From Saussurea involucrata (Eukaryota; Streptophyta; Magnoliopsida; Asterales; Asteraceae), in NCBI GenBank assembly GCA_033807775.1, contig CM066314.1, positions 152,881,429-152,945,428 of the forward strand: a stretch of DNA of 64,000 nt. Direction: 5' to 3'. Shown here piece by piece: positions 23,438 to 36,154 of the stretch (the stretch's first letter is position 1; each line of letters begins with the position of its first letter). The notes below the pieces were generated by a model. The model saw nothing but the letters and a program-made list of their open reading frames with translations, did not search any database and had not been told where the DNA came from. Both the position numbers and the translations under genes were made by a program.

Positions 23438-25307
23438 TGAAACGCCCAAAAACCACAACAAATTTAAACCTTAACTTTACAAGGTCCACAACAACTATTT
23501 TCCAAGAACTTCATACATAGATGGAGAAGTCATAACAAGATTCGTATTTACATCCCACTTTTATAAACAACCTTGTGCACGATCAGATTATAAGGGTTGT
23601 CTACAAAATCTCCCAAAATATCAATGCTTCCACTAACTTCTCCATTATATCACCAAAAATAGGGTTTCGGCACCACTCGTCACTCATCCCTTCATATCCC
23701 TGCCTGAGCTAGTACTTGGTAAGAAATTTTAATTTGAAAAGATTAGGCTTACGCCTAGTGAGAACATCCACTTTTCAAATTAAAACTTTATAAGCTTTGA
23801 AACCAATTGTAAGCAAAGCATATAAACAAACCTGATTGCCATCATTCTTATTGTACTCATAGCATCTTTCGATGACGGGAATATACCCGATTCCATGAAT
23901 ATGACAAACACTAAGTAAGTCATAACATCATGTTCGAGAGCCCACTACGAATCACCACGGATTCTAGATCATTGCTCATGTCCAAGAAATTACCATTAAT
24001 CCATGCATATTTCTTGGAGTGGAAGTATAGATTACAATTAAGCCATGCCTATCTCTTATCTTCCAATAGAAATCAGGAATTATGATTAAGCCACGCCTAT
24101 TCCAAGATTTCACGTCACAATACGAAATGGGAATTGCAATTAACTCATGCCTATTCCTCGTTTCATGTCAACGAGAATTACAATTTACCTTGTCTATTCC
24201 ACGTTTTCATTTCACGTCAACGGGAATTACAGTTTACCTTGTCTATTCCACGTTTTCACTTCAAAATAAACGGGAACTCCAATTTACCTTGTATATTCCT
24301 CGTTTATCAAATAATGTCAGTGCCTATGGATCCATCACACTTACTAGCATACGTGCATATTAACTCAAACACATAACATCTCTTATCATTTTCTCAGTTG
24401 AGTTATAACTATGTTCGTACCGTTAAAATCGCAATATGTTTCCTTTTCATTAAAACATCTAAACAATACATCACTTCATAGAAAATATTCAGGTAAACTT
24501 GTTCACTAAACTATTCCGGAACCAAGTCCTACAACCTGTCCGGAAAACCATATCCGGAACATTTATCCGGAAACACCCAGAATTCAAAGTAATCCGGTAC
24601 AATTCGGAAAAAGTATCCGGACTCAAAGTCCGGACCCATCCGGAAAACATATCTGGTATTCTATCCGGGAAAACCCTCCGGTATCCGGAATCAATTCGGT
24701 ATCCGGTACATTCCGGACAAACATCCAGAATCCGGAATCATCCGGAAAACGTATCTGGAACATCATCCGGAATCCGGATCCTTCTAGATTATTCATCTTC
24801 CGGATTTCATCAATTTTACCCAGTTCCATTATTTTATATCCAGTACTTCAAAAATTCGACTAGTATCTATTCCATAAAGATATCAATAAGCTTATTTAAC
24901 CATTTCAATACACATATAGGTTTCATTTAAGCAAAACAAGTAGATGAACTCACCTTAAAATCGAACTCAGAGCCTGCAACCCAATCGATTCACGTCCAAT
25001 CTTTCACACCAACTAACCAGTACCTAATCAAAAGCAGCTTAACTTGATTATCGATTCCTAAGAGATTGAATTGAAACCATGATCGAATTCTTATCGGAGC
25101 AATTTAGGATTCAGGAAATATTTCTCTCTGCCTTGTTTAGAACCGACTTCAGGGAAAACAAATTCAATTTGTAAACCGACTCCTCTTTTAATACTTCAAA
25201 GTTTTATCAAATAAATAATTTGACCCAAAACTTTGGTCAAATTACACTTTCAATCCTTCAATTGAAATTCTTACATAATTTGATCATGGAAAATTCGAGG
25301 TGTTACA
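23438..25307 (-). mobile_element. Solo LTR in TE2 gag (1,870 bp)
   Basis: Flanked by TSD TCGGG (23433-23437 and 25308-25312); the gag frame is continuous when it is removed. In its own sense it starts TGTAACACCTCGAATTTT, a start typical of large plant LTRs, probably Ty3/gypsy. The plus-strand end TGAAACGCC has one changed base. It contains a TCCGGA cluster (24515-24790). No internal element body is present, so it arose by LTR-LTR recombination. Confidence 0.85.
24515..24790. repeat. TCCGGA cluster within a solo LTR
   Basis: About twenty copies of ATCCGGAA/ATCCGGT-type words in 275 bp, irregularly spaced. A similar cluster is in the next solo LTR (26800-27105) and in the partial LTR at 36881-37270. 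Confidence 0.85.
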
Positions 25308-25673
25308 TCGGGCTCCAAGAATTTTGAACACAAGGACCGTATAGAGTCAAAGAGAAGGTTTGATGAGAGTAAGAAGGATGAAAAGAAGTTTGAGGAGAAA
25401 ATAGTTTTTGAGAAGCGGGCAGAAGAGTCAAAGTGTTATAACTGCGGGAAAACTGGTCACTTCGCCAAGGAATGCTGGAAACCGAAGGTGAGAGATTCAG
25501 ATTATTACAAGAACAAAATGCTTCTTGCAAAACAGAAAGAATCTGGCAAAGCTTTACTGGCTGAAGAAGAATACTGGTTGGATTTGACTGATGATGAGGA
25601 AGAGGAAACAACTGCCCTTGAAAAGATGTGCTTCATGAGCAGAGAGACCGAGGAATCTGAGCCAGAATCGCGG
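25308..25673 (+). pseudogene. TE2 gag, second part with zinc knuckle
   Basis: Encodes a charged linker, then the CCHC knuckle CYNCGKTGHFAKEC (about 25436-25477), then YYKNKMLLAKQKE and an acidic LDLTDDEEEE segment shared with TE1 gag. It is cut at 25673 by the second solo LTR. Confidence 0.82.
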
Positions 25674-27708
25674 TGTAACGCCCCAAAATTCGGGCCAATT
25701 TAAACCTCAAGTTACAACAGGTTATGACAATAAAATTACAACTTATATAGATAGCAAAGGAATTAACCATCAAGAGTGTATTTACAATACAGGATACTTC
25801 GAACAACCTATTAATCTAATCATGACACTATAATCAGATTAATTGCGTTATCTAAGCTATCCTTCAAAAATCTCCTCTTTGTTAATTGCCACTTCTGCTA
25901 TTCCAAAAACACTCGTCCCACAACCCTTTATTTGCCTGAGCCTGCACCTGGTAACAAAACATCATATGAAACGATTAGGCCAACGCCTAGTGAGAACATT
26001 CGTTTCAATAATAACATTTTCAAAAATCAATGTACACATGTTATAACAAACCTGGTTACTCCTTTTCTTACCGTACATATAACTATATTCCATTACACAA
26101 TTTCATCCATTCCCATGACTATGACTGACAACAAATCCATCAGCATATCATACCCCAGAGCCACACTACGAATCTTCAAAGATTCTAGATCAATGCTCTC
26201 CACCAATAAATCGCGATTACACACGCCCATTTATCACCATTTCATACCCCAGAGCCACACTACGAATCTTCTCAGATTCTAGATCAATGCTCTCCACCAA
26301 TAAATCGCGATTACACACGCCCATTTATCGGTAAGGAAGCAGAGATCACAAGCACTTATGTCAATCTCACTCTCTTCCTTAGAAATCAGGAATAACGATT
26401 AATACCACACGCCTATTCCATGATTTCCCACACACACTGGAATAACGATTAAACGAGTAAACCACACGCCTATTCCATGTGATTACCAAACTTCAGTGCC
26501 TATGGATCCATTACACTACTTGCACTCGTACCGGTATTTATTTAATATAGATTCCTCATAACAATAAGTATGAGAAAATCATATTTATACCTCCTAGATT
26601 CCTCCCTCATAGCATACAGTATGAGCCAATCTCCTTTACCTATACCAAACACCTGCCTAGTATCAAACTGGCACAGTCATCAAGCCTAACATACTACCCT
26701 TCGAATGTGCGTATGTTCATGCTAAACTAATTATGTCTCAATCACTAAATCACAACGATTCACAATTAACAGAACTGAAAATTGCCCAGTCTGCACAAAG
26801 TGTCCGGACAACCCAAAGTTTCCGGATAACCCATCTTATCCGGACGTTTCCATTTTCCGGATACCATAATTTCCCCGGACAATCCCAACACCCGGACAAC
26901 ACATCCTTTCCGGTAAATTCCTACTTTTCCGGATAATATTCAAATTCGGACAACATCCGGACTCTATAGTCATCCGGATACCATCCGGTACTTACTTCAT
27001 CCGGATTCTTGTAATACATAAAACCTACCCGGAAACTTCCTGCGTCCGGAAACATTCATCATTGGGGTTTTCCGGATACGACGATTCATCCGGAAAAGTC
27101 GGGTCTGCAGTCTAAAATTCAATCTAACTTCTTGTCTGTTCGATTCAGCTCATTCCCAGTACAACCATACAGTTCATAATCACTTTATACAGCTATTTCA
27201 CGGTTCAATTTAACATAAGAACACTGATTTAAGCAAAGTACAAATGAACTCACCTTAGGTTTGCAAAACCCACTTTAATCCTCCATCTGATGCTTCAAAT
27301 CTGATGTTACTGATATGTAAATCAAATCCAAAACATAATTTCGTTCATAATCTAACACATACAATAATCACAACTGAAAACATCAACAAATCCCTTACCA
27401 ATTTGATGAACAAACCCTTGCTTTCCTTCTTTTTCTCTTTTCTCTCTTTCTTTCAGCCTCCTAAACCGACCCAGCCACAAAATGAGATTAAATATCTGAT
27501 TTTTCAGCTATTTTATTCATACCCACTTTCCAAAATGACCAACCACACGTCCAAGATTCATTATTTCCACAATTAACACCAAACCTTAGTTCTTTGTATT
27601 TTAACCTTATTGAATTATAAAACTTCTATATAATTCAAGGTTACACCAAAATACAAATACATCCCAATTCTCATTAAAACACTATTACTGAAATTTCAGG
27701 ATGTAACA
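25674..27708 (-). mobile_element. Solo LTR in TE2 gag (2,035 bp)
   Basis: TSD CGCGG (25669-25673 and 27709-27713). Plus-strand ends TGTAACGCCCC and TGTAACA. Same broad family and same orientation as the solo LTR at 23438: both share ACGCCTAGTGAGAAC and the CCGGA cluster. The gag frame joins across it. Confidence 0.87.
26800..27105. repeat. TCCGGA cluster within the second solo LTR
   Basis: About fifteen copies of TCCGGA/TTCCGG words in 300 bp, at the same relative place as in the solo LTR at 23438. Confidence 0.85.
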
Positions 27709-28581
27709 CGCGGTCAGAGACAAATGAGGTAGATCCTTACACTCTCGCTAAATTTCTTCAAATTCAAGATATTCAGCAAAATAAGTTAAATGATTTACTG
27801 AGAAACTGAAAAGATCAAAAGAATCAATAGTTTTTCAAAGTGATAAACTGAAAGAACAAGTGACTTTAATTGAGACTTTGAAAAAGAAAAATGCAGAATT
27901 TGATGAAGCACCTGTTCAATTTGATTTCAATACTAAACTTCCAGATCACTCTGATTTCTTAATCAAGGAAGATGAACCTAAGAAGAATTTCTTCAAGGGT
28001 GAGTCTTCAAAGTCTGTTGAGAAAACTTCTGCTAACGATTATTATTCAAAATCTAAAAACAAAAGATCGTTACAGAAAAAGAAAAGAAAGGCTCAAAGAT
28101 CTAAATCTTTTCAAGCTCAGAATTCTAAAGCTTATGACTCTTATCTTTCTGGTATTTCATATCGTTATCTGAGAAACAATACGAGAATTGAGTGGAGAAT
28201 AAAGGAGTCCACACAGGATGTGGCCCAGACAAAATCATCCAACGTTGTTTTTAATTCAATGAAAAACAATTTTGATTCTTCTGTAATAAATCAAGCTGTT
28301 TGCACTAAACAAAAACTTTTTATTCCATACAAGATTTATTCAATGCAACAACTGATCAATTTAGCACATGACCAAATTTGTTGTTCATTTTGTGGTGTGG
28401 GTGATTTTATCTGTAAGAGTGATTACTTTAATTGGTTTGGTTATGATAATCATGGTTATAAAATATTTTATTCAAAAAGATATCATAAAGAGGCTTTAGA
28501 AACAATGGTACAGATTCCAAACGTGTACCAACTCCTAACACAAAAGGACCCATTTACAAATGGGTACCTAAAATCACTTGA
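27709..28581 (+). pseudogene. TE2 gag, third part
   Basis: Leu/Lys-rich coiled-coil-like start, then QQLINLAHDQICCSFCG, which matches the end section of TE1 gag. It has a frameshift near 28520. The end reads KWVPKIT then stop (28579-28581), next to the 32-nt junction segment. Confidence 0.75.
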
Positions 28582-28595
28582 TTTGATTTTTGCAG
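28564..28595 (+). other. 32-nt GT...AG segment at the TE2 gag-pol junction
   Basis: Begins GTACCTAAAATC and ends GATTTTTGCAG. Removing it joins gag W (TGG, 28561-28563) in frame to pol (ACC AGT ...). It matches the TE1 and TE3 junctions in ends but not in length. Confidence 0.5.
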
Positions 28596-29771
28596 ACCAG
28601 TCATGTGTGGTACTTAGATTCGGGATGCTGAAAACACATGACTGGAAGAAAAGAGTTGTTCACAAATTATGTCGAGAAAAACGGTGGTCGAGTCAAGTTC
28701 GGTAATGATCAATATTCACTGATTTTAGGGTATGGAGACATTGTAAAAGACAACGTCCGGATAACCAAAGTCAATTATGTTGAGGGTTTGGGGCACAATC
28801 TGTTTAGTGTAGGTCAATTTTGTGACAAATACCTAGAAGTCAAATTCAAGAAGACACGATGTTTGGTTCAGACTGAGGGAGGAGATGAACTTCTGGTGGG
28901 CACTCGAAAATCAAATCTGTACACAATTGATCTTTCAACAATCAAACCCAAGAATGACGTTTGTCTGTTATCTAAAGCTTATGTGGAAAAGAGTTGGTTG
29001 TGGCACAGAGGATTATCTCACCTCAACTTCCGATACATTTAAAAGCTGATAGTAGGTGATTTAGTCACAGGTCTACCGGTTCTAAAGTTTGAAAGAGACA
29101 ACTTCTGCACGGCTTGTGAGAAGGGTAAGATGAAGAGAGTTCCTCACCCGCCGAAACCTGAACCAAGAACACATAAGGTTTTGGAAATTCTACATATGGA
29201 TCTTTGTGGGCCAATAAAGACTCAAAGTATAAGCGCCAAAAGGTATGTGTTAGTGGTCGTTGACGATTACTCTAGGTACACATGGGTAAAGTTTCTACGC
29301 TTCAGAGACGAAACACCCGAGTAGATCATTTCCTTAATCAAGATGCTTCAAGTTAACCTTCAACAATCAGTACAGACAATACGGTCAGATAACGGGACAT
29401 CGTTCAAGAATAAGACTCTAGATGATTTCCTGAAATCATTGGGAGTGACTCATCAATATTCTGCGGCACGAACACCACAACAGAACGGGGTTGTTGAAAG
29501 ACGAAACCGTACTCTAGTTGAAGCTGCAAGAACTATGCTTTCGTATGCTAATCTTCCATTGTTTCTGTGGGCTGAAGCAGTGTCAACGGTGTGCTACACA
29601 CAAAATCATTCCATTATACACCGACGGTTTGGCAAAACACCGTATGAGATTATAAATAATAGGAAACCAAACATTAATTATTTTCGTGCTTTTGGTTGCA
29701 GGTGGATTGTTTTAAATGACAAGGACAACTTGAACAAATTCAGTCCTAAGGCGAACGAGGGCGTGTTCATC
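28596..29771 (+). pseudogene. TE2 pol, protease and integrase part
   Basis: Protease region WYLDSGC is followed by a TGA and KHMTG. Integrase zinc site: WLWHRGLSH ... CTACEKG. Catalytic surroundings HMDLCGP, RSDNGTS (Glu after Gly-Thr is replaced by Ser) and NGVVERRN. In-frame stops near 29040 and 29322. It ends in NEGVFI, cut by the third solo LTR. Confidence 0.82.
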
Positions 29772-31807
29772 TGTAACATCCCAAAAATTCTATCTGAACA
29801 ATCTTAGCATTAAGTCATAACATTACAAAATCGGGTCCCAAAAATTCTCTTTACATCAACCTCAAACGAAGGTTGGCGGAAACAACCTATACACAACTGA
29901 GAAAAACTACTACTACAAGTGGCACCGGCATTGTCTCTAACTGCATCAGTACTCTATCCTGTGCTTGCCCACTTACCTGAGCCTCCTACTAAAAGCTTAC
30001 CTGAAAAGGTTTTAGTTTTGAAAAGCGAGGGTTAGACCATGAGGTATAGTGAGTTCCCTCCATAAACAGTGTACATCATCATTATAAAAGTCGTTTATAA
30101 AACAGTTCACATTTTTCACATAAACATCATTTATGGTACTGCACTGTGTAATGGATCACATAAACATTCTTGCGATCAGGGCCCCAGCAGACTCCCTTCT
30201 CGCCCTCTTTGGAGCCCCCACGGACTCCCCTCTACCGAATAGGAGGGAAACAAATTCCAACCTACCGGTCTGTCATACGTATCCAAGGGATCATCAGAAC
30301 CCGAGGATCTATCTCTGATCCCACAATGCAGACCGACTCCACATAGCATTCACATAAACCATCATAGTCATAAAACATGTGAATTATAAAACACTTTCAC
30401 TTCGTTTCATTGCTGAATAATCTTTTCAGTAAAGCATACTTTTCATGGGAAATCATTCGTAAAAACTGGTAAATAATTCGTGTTCATAAACATACCCTGA
30501 TCAGTAAAATATTAAACATTCATTTACGTACAATCATGTAAAACAATAGGGTATTTCCACATAACCGCTTTCTTTGGAAAAACACGTACAATCAAGTATT
30601 TTAGTTAGAAAAACTCACCTGACTTGCTTGCTCCAAAGCTCCTCCCTTACACTTCCGATCTCTAGGTGGAACACCTATTATATTAGAAAACGTACGTCAT
30701 AACCTTTTCATTTATCACTCGAGCTTGCTCCCGAACTTAACCCTATTCCTTAGTTGAAATATTACACTTCTTAGTCCAACATTTTAATTATTGGACTCGG
30801 CTATCGGCTCAAGACCTAGTTATTGGATTCTTATAATTTAGTCACACTCCGAATCCCATAGCTATATCAAATATCGAAATCTAAATATTTAAAACCACTT
30901 TTAACTCCTTGAGCTAAATAATTAAATCCCACATGAAATGAATTCCATAAAGACAATAAGGCCCACTACTATTTTAGTTTACTAACAATTGGATGCCATA
31001 AGTGAATACTAAGATCACGTGGCCACCAAATTCTTGTTTGCTCCTCAAAACTCACTTTGAATTAACAACAAAGGAATCCGAGCAATCTACCGGAACATGC
31101 ACACCGGGTCTTTAAATTTATAAAAGTATCGGGACTCTACTAACTCAAACTTAACTCAAAAGATAAACAATTAATAATCCCATTTCAACCCAAAGATTAC
31201 CAATGATTCTAGACCTTAAATTTCAGAACAGCTTAACTAAATCCCAAACCTCATATAAACATGAATTTAGAGAAATCATACTTCAAGACTTGAAGAAATC
31301 GAACTTTAGAATTCAGATTAATACCTGACGAAATGGAAACTGCTGCCAACTCGGCCATCACCGCCGACGACCACCACCAGCAGCAAACCGCCGGCGACCA
31401 CCAGCAGCAGCAGACCGCCGGCAACCACCAGCAGCAGCAGACCGCCGGCAACCACCATCAGCAGCAGACCGCCGGCGACCACCACCTCTTTCTCGTTGCT
31501 CCTTTCTCTCTCGTCGTCTATCTCTCTCCTCACCGGCTGTCTCTTCCTCGTCGTCTCTCTCTCTCCTCGCCGGCTGCACACACATGACACACCCAAGACC
31601 ATCTCCTCTTTCTCTCTTTTTGTCTATCTCGATGACAGCCTCCACAAAACCCTAAAACTAATTGCTTTTCTTTCTTCCAGCAGCAAAATCGGCTCATCAC
31701 AATTGATTTCCTAATTTCTATGTTTTACCCCCCATACTATGTGCAATATTCAATTACCATCCCTAACTTTCATTTTAAAACATGTTACATTATTTTGGGT
31801 TATTACA
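29772..31807 (-). mobile_element. Solo LTR in TE2 pol (2,036 bp)
   Basis: TSD TCATC (29767-29771 and 31808-31812). Plus-strand ends TGTAACATCCC and TATTACA. It shares, in reverse, the block GGTCTAACCCTCG ... TTTTCAGGTAAGC with the forward partial LTRs at 38400 and 63450, so these are one superfamily. The pol frame (GVFI then GYSSTSKAY) is continuous without it. A 27-bp minisatellite lies at 31361-31480. Confidence 0.87.
31361..31480. repeat. 27-bp minisatellite in a solo LTR
   Basis: Four full units of CCGCCGGCAACCACCAGCAG plus CAGCAGA with small changes. Length divisible by three keeps several frames open, which creates false ORFs on both strands. Confidence 0.8.
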
Positions 31808-33477
31808 TCATCGGATACTCATCCACCTCGAAGGCGTACATAATTTATTTTAAGTCTTCAAGAACTGTGATGGAGAGCATAAATGTTAAATTTGATGATA
31901 CGAAGGATATGGCTTCTGTGTAAAGCAGTACAGAACCCGAAATAACTGGAGTTCTAGCGTTTGGACAGATCAGTCCATCTTCCACGAAATCGAACAAAGA
32001 TCAAGCTTCAACTTCTAACTCTAATCTTAATGAACTTGATCAATTATTTGAGAATTTTTATGATGAGTTCTTTGGTAGTTATAACCCATCTTCCAATGTT
32101 TCTGTTAGGAATCCAGTTGCTCAGAATGCTGTATAAGCTACCATGTCAGGTCCTTCAATGGAACAACCATCAACTGATGCAACAACTCCTGAGTCTTCCC
32201 CAAGTAATCAAATCATGACTTCTACACAAGCAACACAACCGGAACCAACTAATTGTGTTTCTTCATCAATTGCTACTTCAAATGTCGATGACCAGAGTAC
32301 TGGCAACACACCTGAGGTACCTACTGAAGCAGTTCCCGAGACAGTGCCAATTGTCACATCTGACAAACCATCAACGTCTCAATCGAAACCAACATTGACA
32401 ATTGAATTAAACTTTGACAAAGACAATTCATTAGTCGACCCCAATCAAGACACAATTTCCCTACATCCACATTCGAAGAAGTGGACACAGAGTCATCCTT
32501 TACATCAGGTAATTGGAGAAGTGTCTGACCCTGTGAAAACCAGATCAGCAACTGCCAATGAAGTTCTGTTCGCACTTTTTCTAAGTCAAGTTGAGCCAAC
32601 CACAGCTCAACAAGCCTTGGAGGATCCGGACTGGATAATTGCAATGCAGGACGAGCTGAATCAGTTTGAAGCTTTAAAAGTGTGGCGACTAGTACCTCGA
32701 CCCAAAGGGAAAACTATCATCGGTACCAAGTGGGTTCTTAAAAATAAGAAAGATGAAGACGGAATAGTCGTGAGGAACAAAGCTCGACTAGTAGCAAAAG
32801 GTTACCGACAACAAGAGGGTATAGACTACGATGAGACGTACGCTCCGGTTGCTTGATTAGAAGCAATTCGAATGTTCTTAGCATTCGCGGCCTACAAGAA
32901 CTTCACCGTCTTTCAAATGGACGTGAAGACTGCATTCTTGAACGGTGTACTGAAAGAAGTGTACGTGTCTCAACCAGAAGGCTTTGTAGACAAAGACAAA
33001 CCAGACCACGTCTACATTCTTGACAAAGCTCTTTATGGACTGAAGCAAGCCCCTCGAGCATGGTATGAAGTTCTATCCACTTTTCTACTTAAATCTGGCT
33101 TTGAAAAAGGTAAAATCGACACGACTCTCTTTACTAAACATGAAGAAGGTGATATTCTTCTCGTTCAAATTTATGTTGATGATATAATTTTTGGTTCGAC
33201 TAATCCTTCGTTATGTACTTAGTTCTCTAACATTATGGTGACCAGATTCCAGATGGGAGAGATTAATTTCTTTTTGGTCTACAAGTCAAACAGTTTTCAA
33301 CAGGAATCTTCATAAATCAGTCAAAGTTTTGATATCTTGAAGAAATTCAAGACAAAAAACTGTACGGCGATTGGTACTCCAATGGCACCAGGATCTAAGA
33401 TCGGTCCGGATCCCGAAGGTAAGGACGTTGATTCTTAAGACATATAGAGGTATGATCGGGTCATTAATGTATTTAAC
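31808..33477 (+). pseudogene. TE2 pol, linker and reverse transcriptase part
   Basis: GYSSTSKAY after the integrase, a Ser/Thr/Pro-rich linker (32000-32500), then RT: DPDWIIAMQDEL, TKWVLKNKKDEDG, MDVKTAFLNG, YGLKQAPRAWY and the catalytic YVDDIIFGS (33173-33199). Stops at 31921, 32134, 32854 and 33222, and frameshifts afterwards. It ends in the RNase H border (RGMIGSLMYLT) where another LTR begins. RNase H is absent. Confidence 0.82.
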
Positions 33478-34985
33478 TGTAACACCCGTAATTTTATTTC
33501 AATATTGTGTGCTCGTAAGTAAATCCCTCTATGTTTATTTGTGAAAATCCATAAATTTCCAATGTTTAACTAAGGTAGCATGGATGTAGGAAAAACCTGG
33601 ACCAAGTGGCAAGAAGTGCACTTTCGGTACACCTTGTGCGATAGTGCCTTGCGAGAGTGCTAAGGGTACAATCGAAAGGCACAATCGTAGGGATTGTACC
33701 GCGACCTCGTTGGTATGTGCGAGAGTGCCATGGGCACAATCGTTTGTCACTATTGAGGTATATGTACCGAGAGTGGGGTGGTAGTCGCGAGAGTGCCGGC
33801 GAGAGTGCCCTATGGCACAATCGCCCATGTGCTCAGATCGAGTATAAATACCCCCTTTTCAGAACTCAGTTGATACTACACATCTCCTACCCGGTTTTCT
33901 TCTTCCCAAGGGCGATTTTCTTCATTAAATACCCCAAATTTCATAAATGCTACATCAAATCTTGTAAGAACCAACTAGAAATCATAAAAGGGTTGTTGGG
34001 AGCATTTAGTGTGAAGATTCAAGTGCATCTCTCAACATTTCATCTCAAGACTTGTCCCCTACACTTCTAAGGTTTCATCCATTTCCTAGGTTTTGGTCTT
34101 AAAAACCTAGATTGTGAGTATTCTACCTTTTCTTAAACCAGATCCATGTTGTCTACTTGTTACATTGTTTATTTCTTTACTTTCATTAAAACCCTAATTT
34201 AGGAAAAAATGGTTTGTTGGCTTATTAGAAGTGATCATGGGTTTTGGTAAGGATAAATGCTATACTTGATGTGTTTAAAGAGTTATGTGTTGTGATTATA
34301 TGTTGGGAAGGGTTTAGGGTTCATACCCAAGACTATGTGCTTATTTACATGGTAGTGAGATGTCTTAATGGTTAAGCCAAGCAACCTTATTGGCTTAAAG
34401 AGCATGTATGGCTCTAAAATGAAAGTGTGTGGATTTTTAATGTACATGATATGTATGCAAGTGGTAATTTAGCTCTATGGGAAAGTATGGAAATTCCTTG
34501 TATTATTGATTATGCATAACCATGTGATCTGTATGACGACTAAGAGACTTGGTTGCACATGCTTGAGTGCCTTGTGGCTTGAACGAGATTTTGAACGAGA
34601 TTTTGAACGAATCAAGTTAAGTGTTCACTTGGAGGACATTGTCTTAGGCACCACCTTGTTGGTATGCGCCTAGACCCTCGCCACCCCCGAATGTGTCGGG
34701 CGTTTGGTGTCGCCTTTGAGGGGCTTGACACTAAGGTCTCTCGACTATTTGGGTGGAACTTCTTGATGATATGGGTCTCCCCTATTGACTTCAAATCTAC
34801 TTATGGAAACTCAGAATAATGAATCTTACTTATGTATGTTACTAATATGTGTTATTAGTTGTGATTACTCACCAAGCTTTGTCTTGACACTTGTTTGAAT
34901 GTTGACATAAATCTCAGGTTCTAGCGGAGCCGTTATTAAGAAGGATTAGGCGGAGCGTGTGAGCTTGGGGAAATGCTTTTGGGGA
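33478..34985 (+). mobile_element. LTR fragment at the end of TE2 RT
   Basis: Starts TGTAACACCCGTAATTTT, the standard 5' end of the large LTRs here, directly after the RT/RH border. U3 contains repeated words: GCGAGAGTGC four times and GCACAATCG three times. TATA box TATAAATA is at 33843-33850. I could not find its right terminus or a target duplication; TE2 sequence resumes around 34985-35010, so the right end and part of TE2 were probably deleted together. Confidence 0.6.
33630..33835 (+). repeat. GCGAGAGTGCC / GGCACAATCG word cluster in U3
   Basis: GCGAGAGTGC near 33648, 33718, 33787 and 33798; GCACAATCG near 33679, 33735 and 33817. All lie just upstream of the TATA box, so they could be promoter elements of this LTR family. 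Confidence 0.7.
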
Positions 34986-35365
34986 TACTAACCATAGAAT
35001 ATCTATACTAGCTCAGAAGGCCTAACAAGAGATTATCCGACATTCCAGGTATCCCTGTTTACACTGTTCTTGAAAAACCTGAACTTGGAGTTGTATACTT
35101 TAATGAGCAGAAGATGAAGAGATTCCTAAGGTTCACTGAAGTAAACAGATACTGTGACGGAACCTTCAAGCTGATACAGATTCAATTGGAGAGTAAACTC
35201 AGACTTGATGAAAAGGATGAAGTCAAGCTGAAGCCCAAAGAAAAGAAGTTGATCAACCAAGCCCTAGAATCCATCAAGAATAGAAAAGAGTATCGGAATG
35301 TTCTGAGGCATTTTGAAATCATTTTCGGGATCAGAAAGAAATACATCTCTCCAGAACAAGCCTAA
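34985..35365 (+). pseudogene. TE2 envelope-like ORF, C-terminal end
   Basis: Reads IPVYTVLEKPELGVVYFNEQ, then KRFLRFTEVNRYCDGTFK, and ends with a basic helix-rich tail and stop. I recognise this as the C-terminal region of the extra 3' ORF of daisy-family copia elements. TE3 has a more distant equivalent near 53180-53478. Everything before it is missing. Confidence 0.65.
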
Positions 35366-35388
35366 ATTTGATGCCTCAACTTTTGATA

Positions 35389-35401
35389 TAAAGGGGGAGA
35401 A
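35389..35401 (+). other. TE2 polypurine tract
   Basis: AAAGGGGGAGAA next to the 3' LTR; primes plus-strand synthesis in LTR elements. Confidence 0.85.
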
Positions 35402-35621
35402 TGTTTGTGCCATTATTATCAAGTTGTATCAAGTTGAGGGGTTGATTCGTAGTTTCCTATTTACTTACTATAAATATATTTTATCTTTGTATTTCCTATG
35501 GATGTCATTCCAAGTACCGTAATAGTATTCTCTCTAGATTGCATTTGTACTTTGAGATTAATAGAGGGATGGCATCATAATTGTTGATTTCATTGTGTTG
35601 ATTACTTGTTCTGGGATCACA
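35402..35621 (+). mobile_element. TE2 3' LTR
   Basis: TGTTTGTGCC ... GGGATCACA, 220 bp, colinear with the 5' LTR without gaps. Followed by the target duplicate GTTAT. Confidence 0.92.
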
Positions 35622-35626
35622 GTTAT

Positions 35627-36154
35627 GAATTTACTTGTTTCTATCGAATTCTTTAGTTTTTTAAGCTTCCTTCTAGAGTTGATCGATGATCGATTACTTT
35701 TTTTTATAGAATGAAGTAACCATAAGTTACTTTTGAGTTGATTATTTTAACCTAGGGGTTGTTTATTCTTTTTTATTTGTCTGCAGCAGAAATGGATAAC
35801 TCAGCTTTGTAACAACAACTGAAGTTGACTTCAATTCACGAGTCAGAAGAGGAGGTTAGGGTCTTCTGTAAATTGGGATTTTTTTAGTGATGTGGAGTGT
35901 GTGTTCTTTTGGAGATCATTGTCTTTCTTTAAAATGGTTGAAGATGTTTTGGTGATTCTGAGATATTGAAACCAAAGATCGGAGGAATTACTGGTAGCAG
36001 AAAACCAGTTTATCTATCCTTGTTTTATGATTTGTTGAGTTGAAAGAAATTTGATAAGATCCTGATGATGTTTGGGGAAGTTGTATTGGTTGGATTTACT
36101 CTGTTTGAAATTTGAGAAACCATACTTGGGAATTTTTATATTTCCTAATATTGT
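35627..36154. other. Spacer, no gene recognised
   Basis: This is the sequence into which TE2 inserted. A stretch near 35787-35860 has an exon-like look (CTGCAG before ATGGATAACTC) but has an early in-frame stop and no recognisable family. No support for a gene. Confidence 0.4.

Larger units (their letters stand above)
21460..35621 (+). mobile_element. TE2: Sirevirus-like Ty1/copia element with nested LTR insertions
   Basis: Two 220-bp LTRs, TSD GTTAT (21455-21459 and 35622-35626), tRNA-iMet primer site and a polypurine tract define a complete insertion of 14.2 kb. By eye the LTRs differ at 12 of 220 sites (about 5%), so this copy is much older than TE3. Order: leader hairpin array, gag, pol, the tail of an envelope-like ORF. 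Three solo LTRs and one further LTR fragment interrupt it. The RNase H end and most of the extra ORF are missing. All reading frames carry stops. Confidence 0.92.

Noticed and set aside
31333..31587. Gln/Ala/Gly-rich protein in the solo LTR
   Set aside because: Produced by a 27-bp minisatellite whose length is a multiple of three; both strands are open.
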